Origin: Nostocales cyanobacterium LEGE 12452
GTDB taxonomy: Bacteria; Cyanobacteriota; Cyanobacteriia; Cyanobacteriales; Nostocaceae
Direction: 5' to 3'
Assembly: GCA_015206945.1 (NCBI GenBank)
Contig: JADEXV010000001.1
Coordinates: forward strand, 1 to 64,000
DNA length: 64,000 nucleotides
The position numbers were made by a program, and so were the translations under genes. Positions 63,761 to 64,000 of the stretch are shown here, piece by piece. Each line of letters opens with the position of its first letter. Positions within the stretch are counted from its first letter, which is position 1. The notes beneath the pieces are model-generated. The model made no database searches. It saw only the letters and a program-made list of their open reading frames with translations, and was not told the origin of the DNA.

Positions 63761-64000
63761 CTAATGTTTCTGATGTTCAAACAAGGGACGGACAACGAAA
63801 TATCCAGCACTAAAGGCAGTCAGCATGATTAACAAGATAGTAATAATTAACCACCAGCCATTGAGTCCCTTGACATCTGGCTCAGTAGTGGAATGATAAC
63901 TGACTTGTTGCTCTTCTATAAAAACTGGTTCTGATATCGGAAAATTCATTTCCATTACAGGTGCAGAAAAGTCTTGGCGGCGGCTTTTTTTAGCTGGTTG
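63761..64000 (-). CDS. Small single-span membrane protein, possibly partial at the window edge
   Basis: From the ATG at 63955 the product is 64 aa: a polar N-terminus, one transmembrane helix (GWWLIITILLIMLTAFSAGY) and a short FVVRPLFEHQKH tail. The frame remains open upstream to the window end (QPAKKSRRQDFSAPV), with no in-frame stop, so the gene may start beyond 64000. I do not recognise a family. A cytoplasmic basic N-terminus with one helix suggests a membrane-tethered regulator or complex subunit. Confidence 0.6.
   Translation of the reverse strand, partial: QPAKKSRRQDFSAPVMEMNFPISEPVFIEEQQVSYHSTTEPDVKGLNGWWLIITILLIMLTAFSAGYFVVRPLFEHQKH

Overview
This window is chromosomal DNA from a filamentous cyanobacterium, most likely a heterocyst-forming Nostoc-like strain. 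The palindrome GCGATCGC (HIP1) recurs inside and between genes. Heptanucleotide tandem repeats and small palindromic elements fill many intergenic gaps. Products such as sucrose synthase, PII, a fused GlnH-GlnP-type transporter and a type I-D CRISPR-Cas locus fit that group. No transposase, phage or plasmid replication gene was recognised.

Left part (1-20.2 kb), mostly metabolism: trpC and trpA separated by a 21-bp tandem array; a 2TM protein; a creatininase-family hydrolase; a ROK sugar kinase; a peptidoglycan-binding protein; sucrose synthase (susA, minus strand); a 38-aa membrane peptide; tRNA-His; a DUF4359 protein; and a tetrapyrrole/cobalamin block (cbiX-cobA, then a cobalamin riboswitch ahead of a DUF1636 gene, then cobK). 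These are followed by a secreted protein, a second 21-bp tandem array, an inositol-phosphatase-like enzyme, a ketopantoate reductase, an amino-acid ABC transporter (binding protein fused to permease, plus ATPase), a NUDIX hydrolase and an FMN reductase.

Central part (20.2-33.7 kb): a complete type I-D CRISPR-Cas system. The array has 22 intact 37-bp repeats and a decayed left end. Repeat polarity and the decayed left end both place the leader on the right, next to cas2. On the minus strand the operon reads cas10d, csc2, csc1, cas3', a 2OG-Fe(II) oxygenase, cas6, cas4, cas1, cas2. A divergent WYL regulator gene faces cas10d across a promoter region containing interleaved inverted repeats. The oxygenase overlaps cas6 and follows a hairpin placed just after cas3'; it is the most unusual gene here.

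Right part (33.7-64 kb): a histidine phosphatase; fructosamine kinase family protein; M16 peptidase; a DUF3011 protein with an RYDRN-rich tail; a DUF4241 gene interrupted by an in-frame stop; aspS; a duplicated pair of small secreted-protein genes abutting a 5'-truncated histidine kinase; pyrE; a CAT-anticodon tRNA; a CNNM/CorC-type membrane protein; queC; a Gfo/Idh/MocA oxidoreductase; a DedA protein; a chromosomal ParM-like actin with a small ribbon-helix-helix partner; a two-gene AAA plus NACHT-TPR module (1,979 aa, 18 near-identical 40-aa repeats); phosphoglucomutase; rdgB; glnB; and a small membrane protein whose frame is open to the window edge.

A recurrent theme is repeat sequence entering genes. 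One 29-bp element forms the C-terminus of CobK and also interrupts the ATPase domain of the truncated kinase. The M16 peptidase and the CNNM protein carry repeat-derived peptides. A MITE-like family with TACAGCAGA-type terminal inverted repeats occurs four times, once fused to the last CRISPR repeat.
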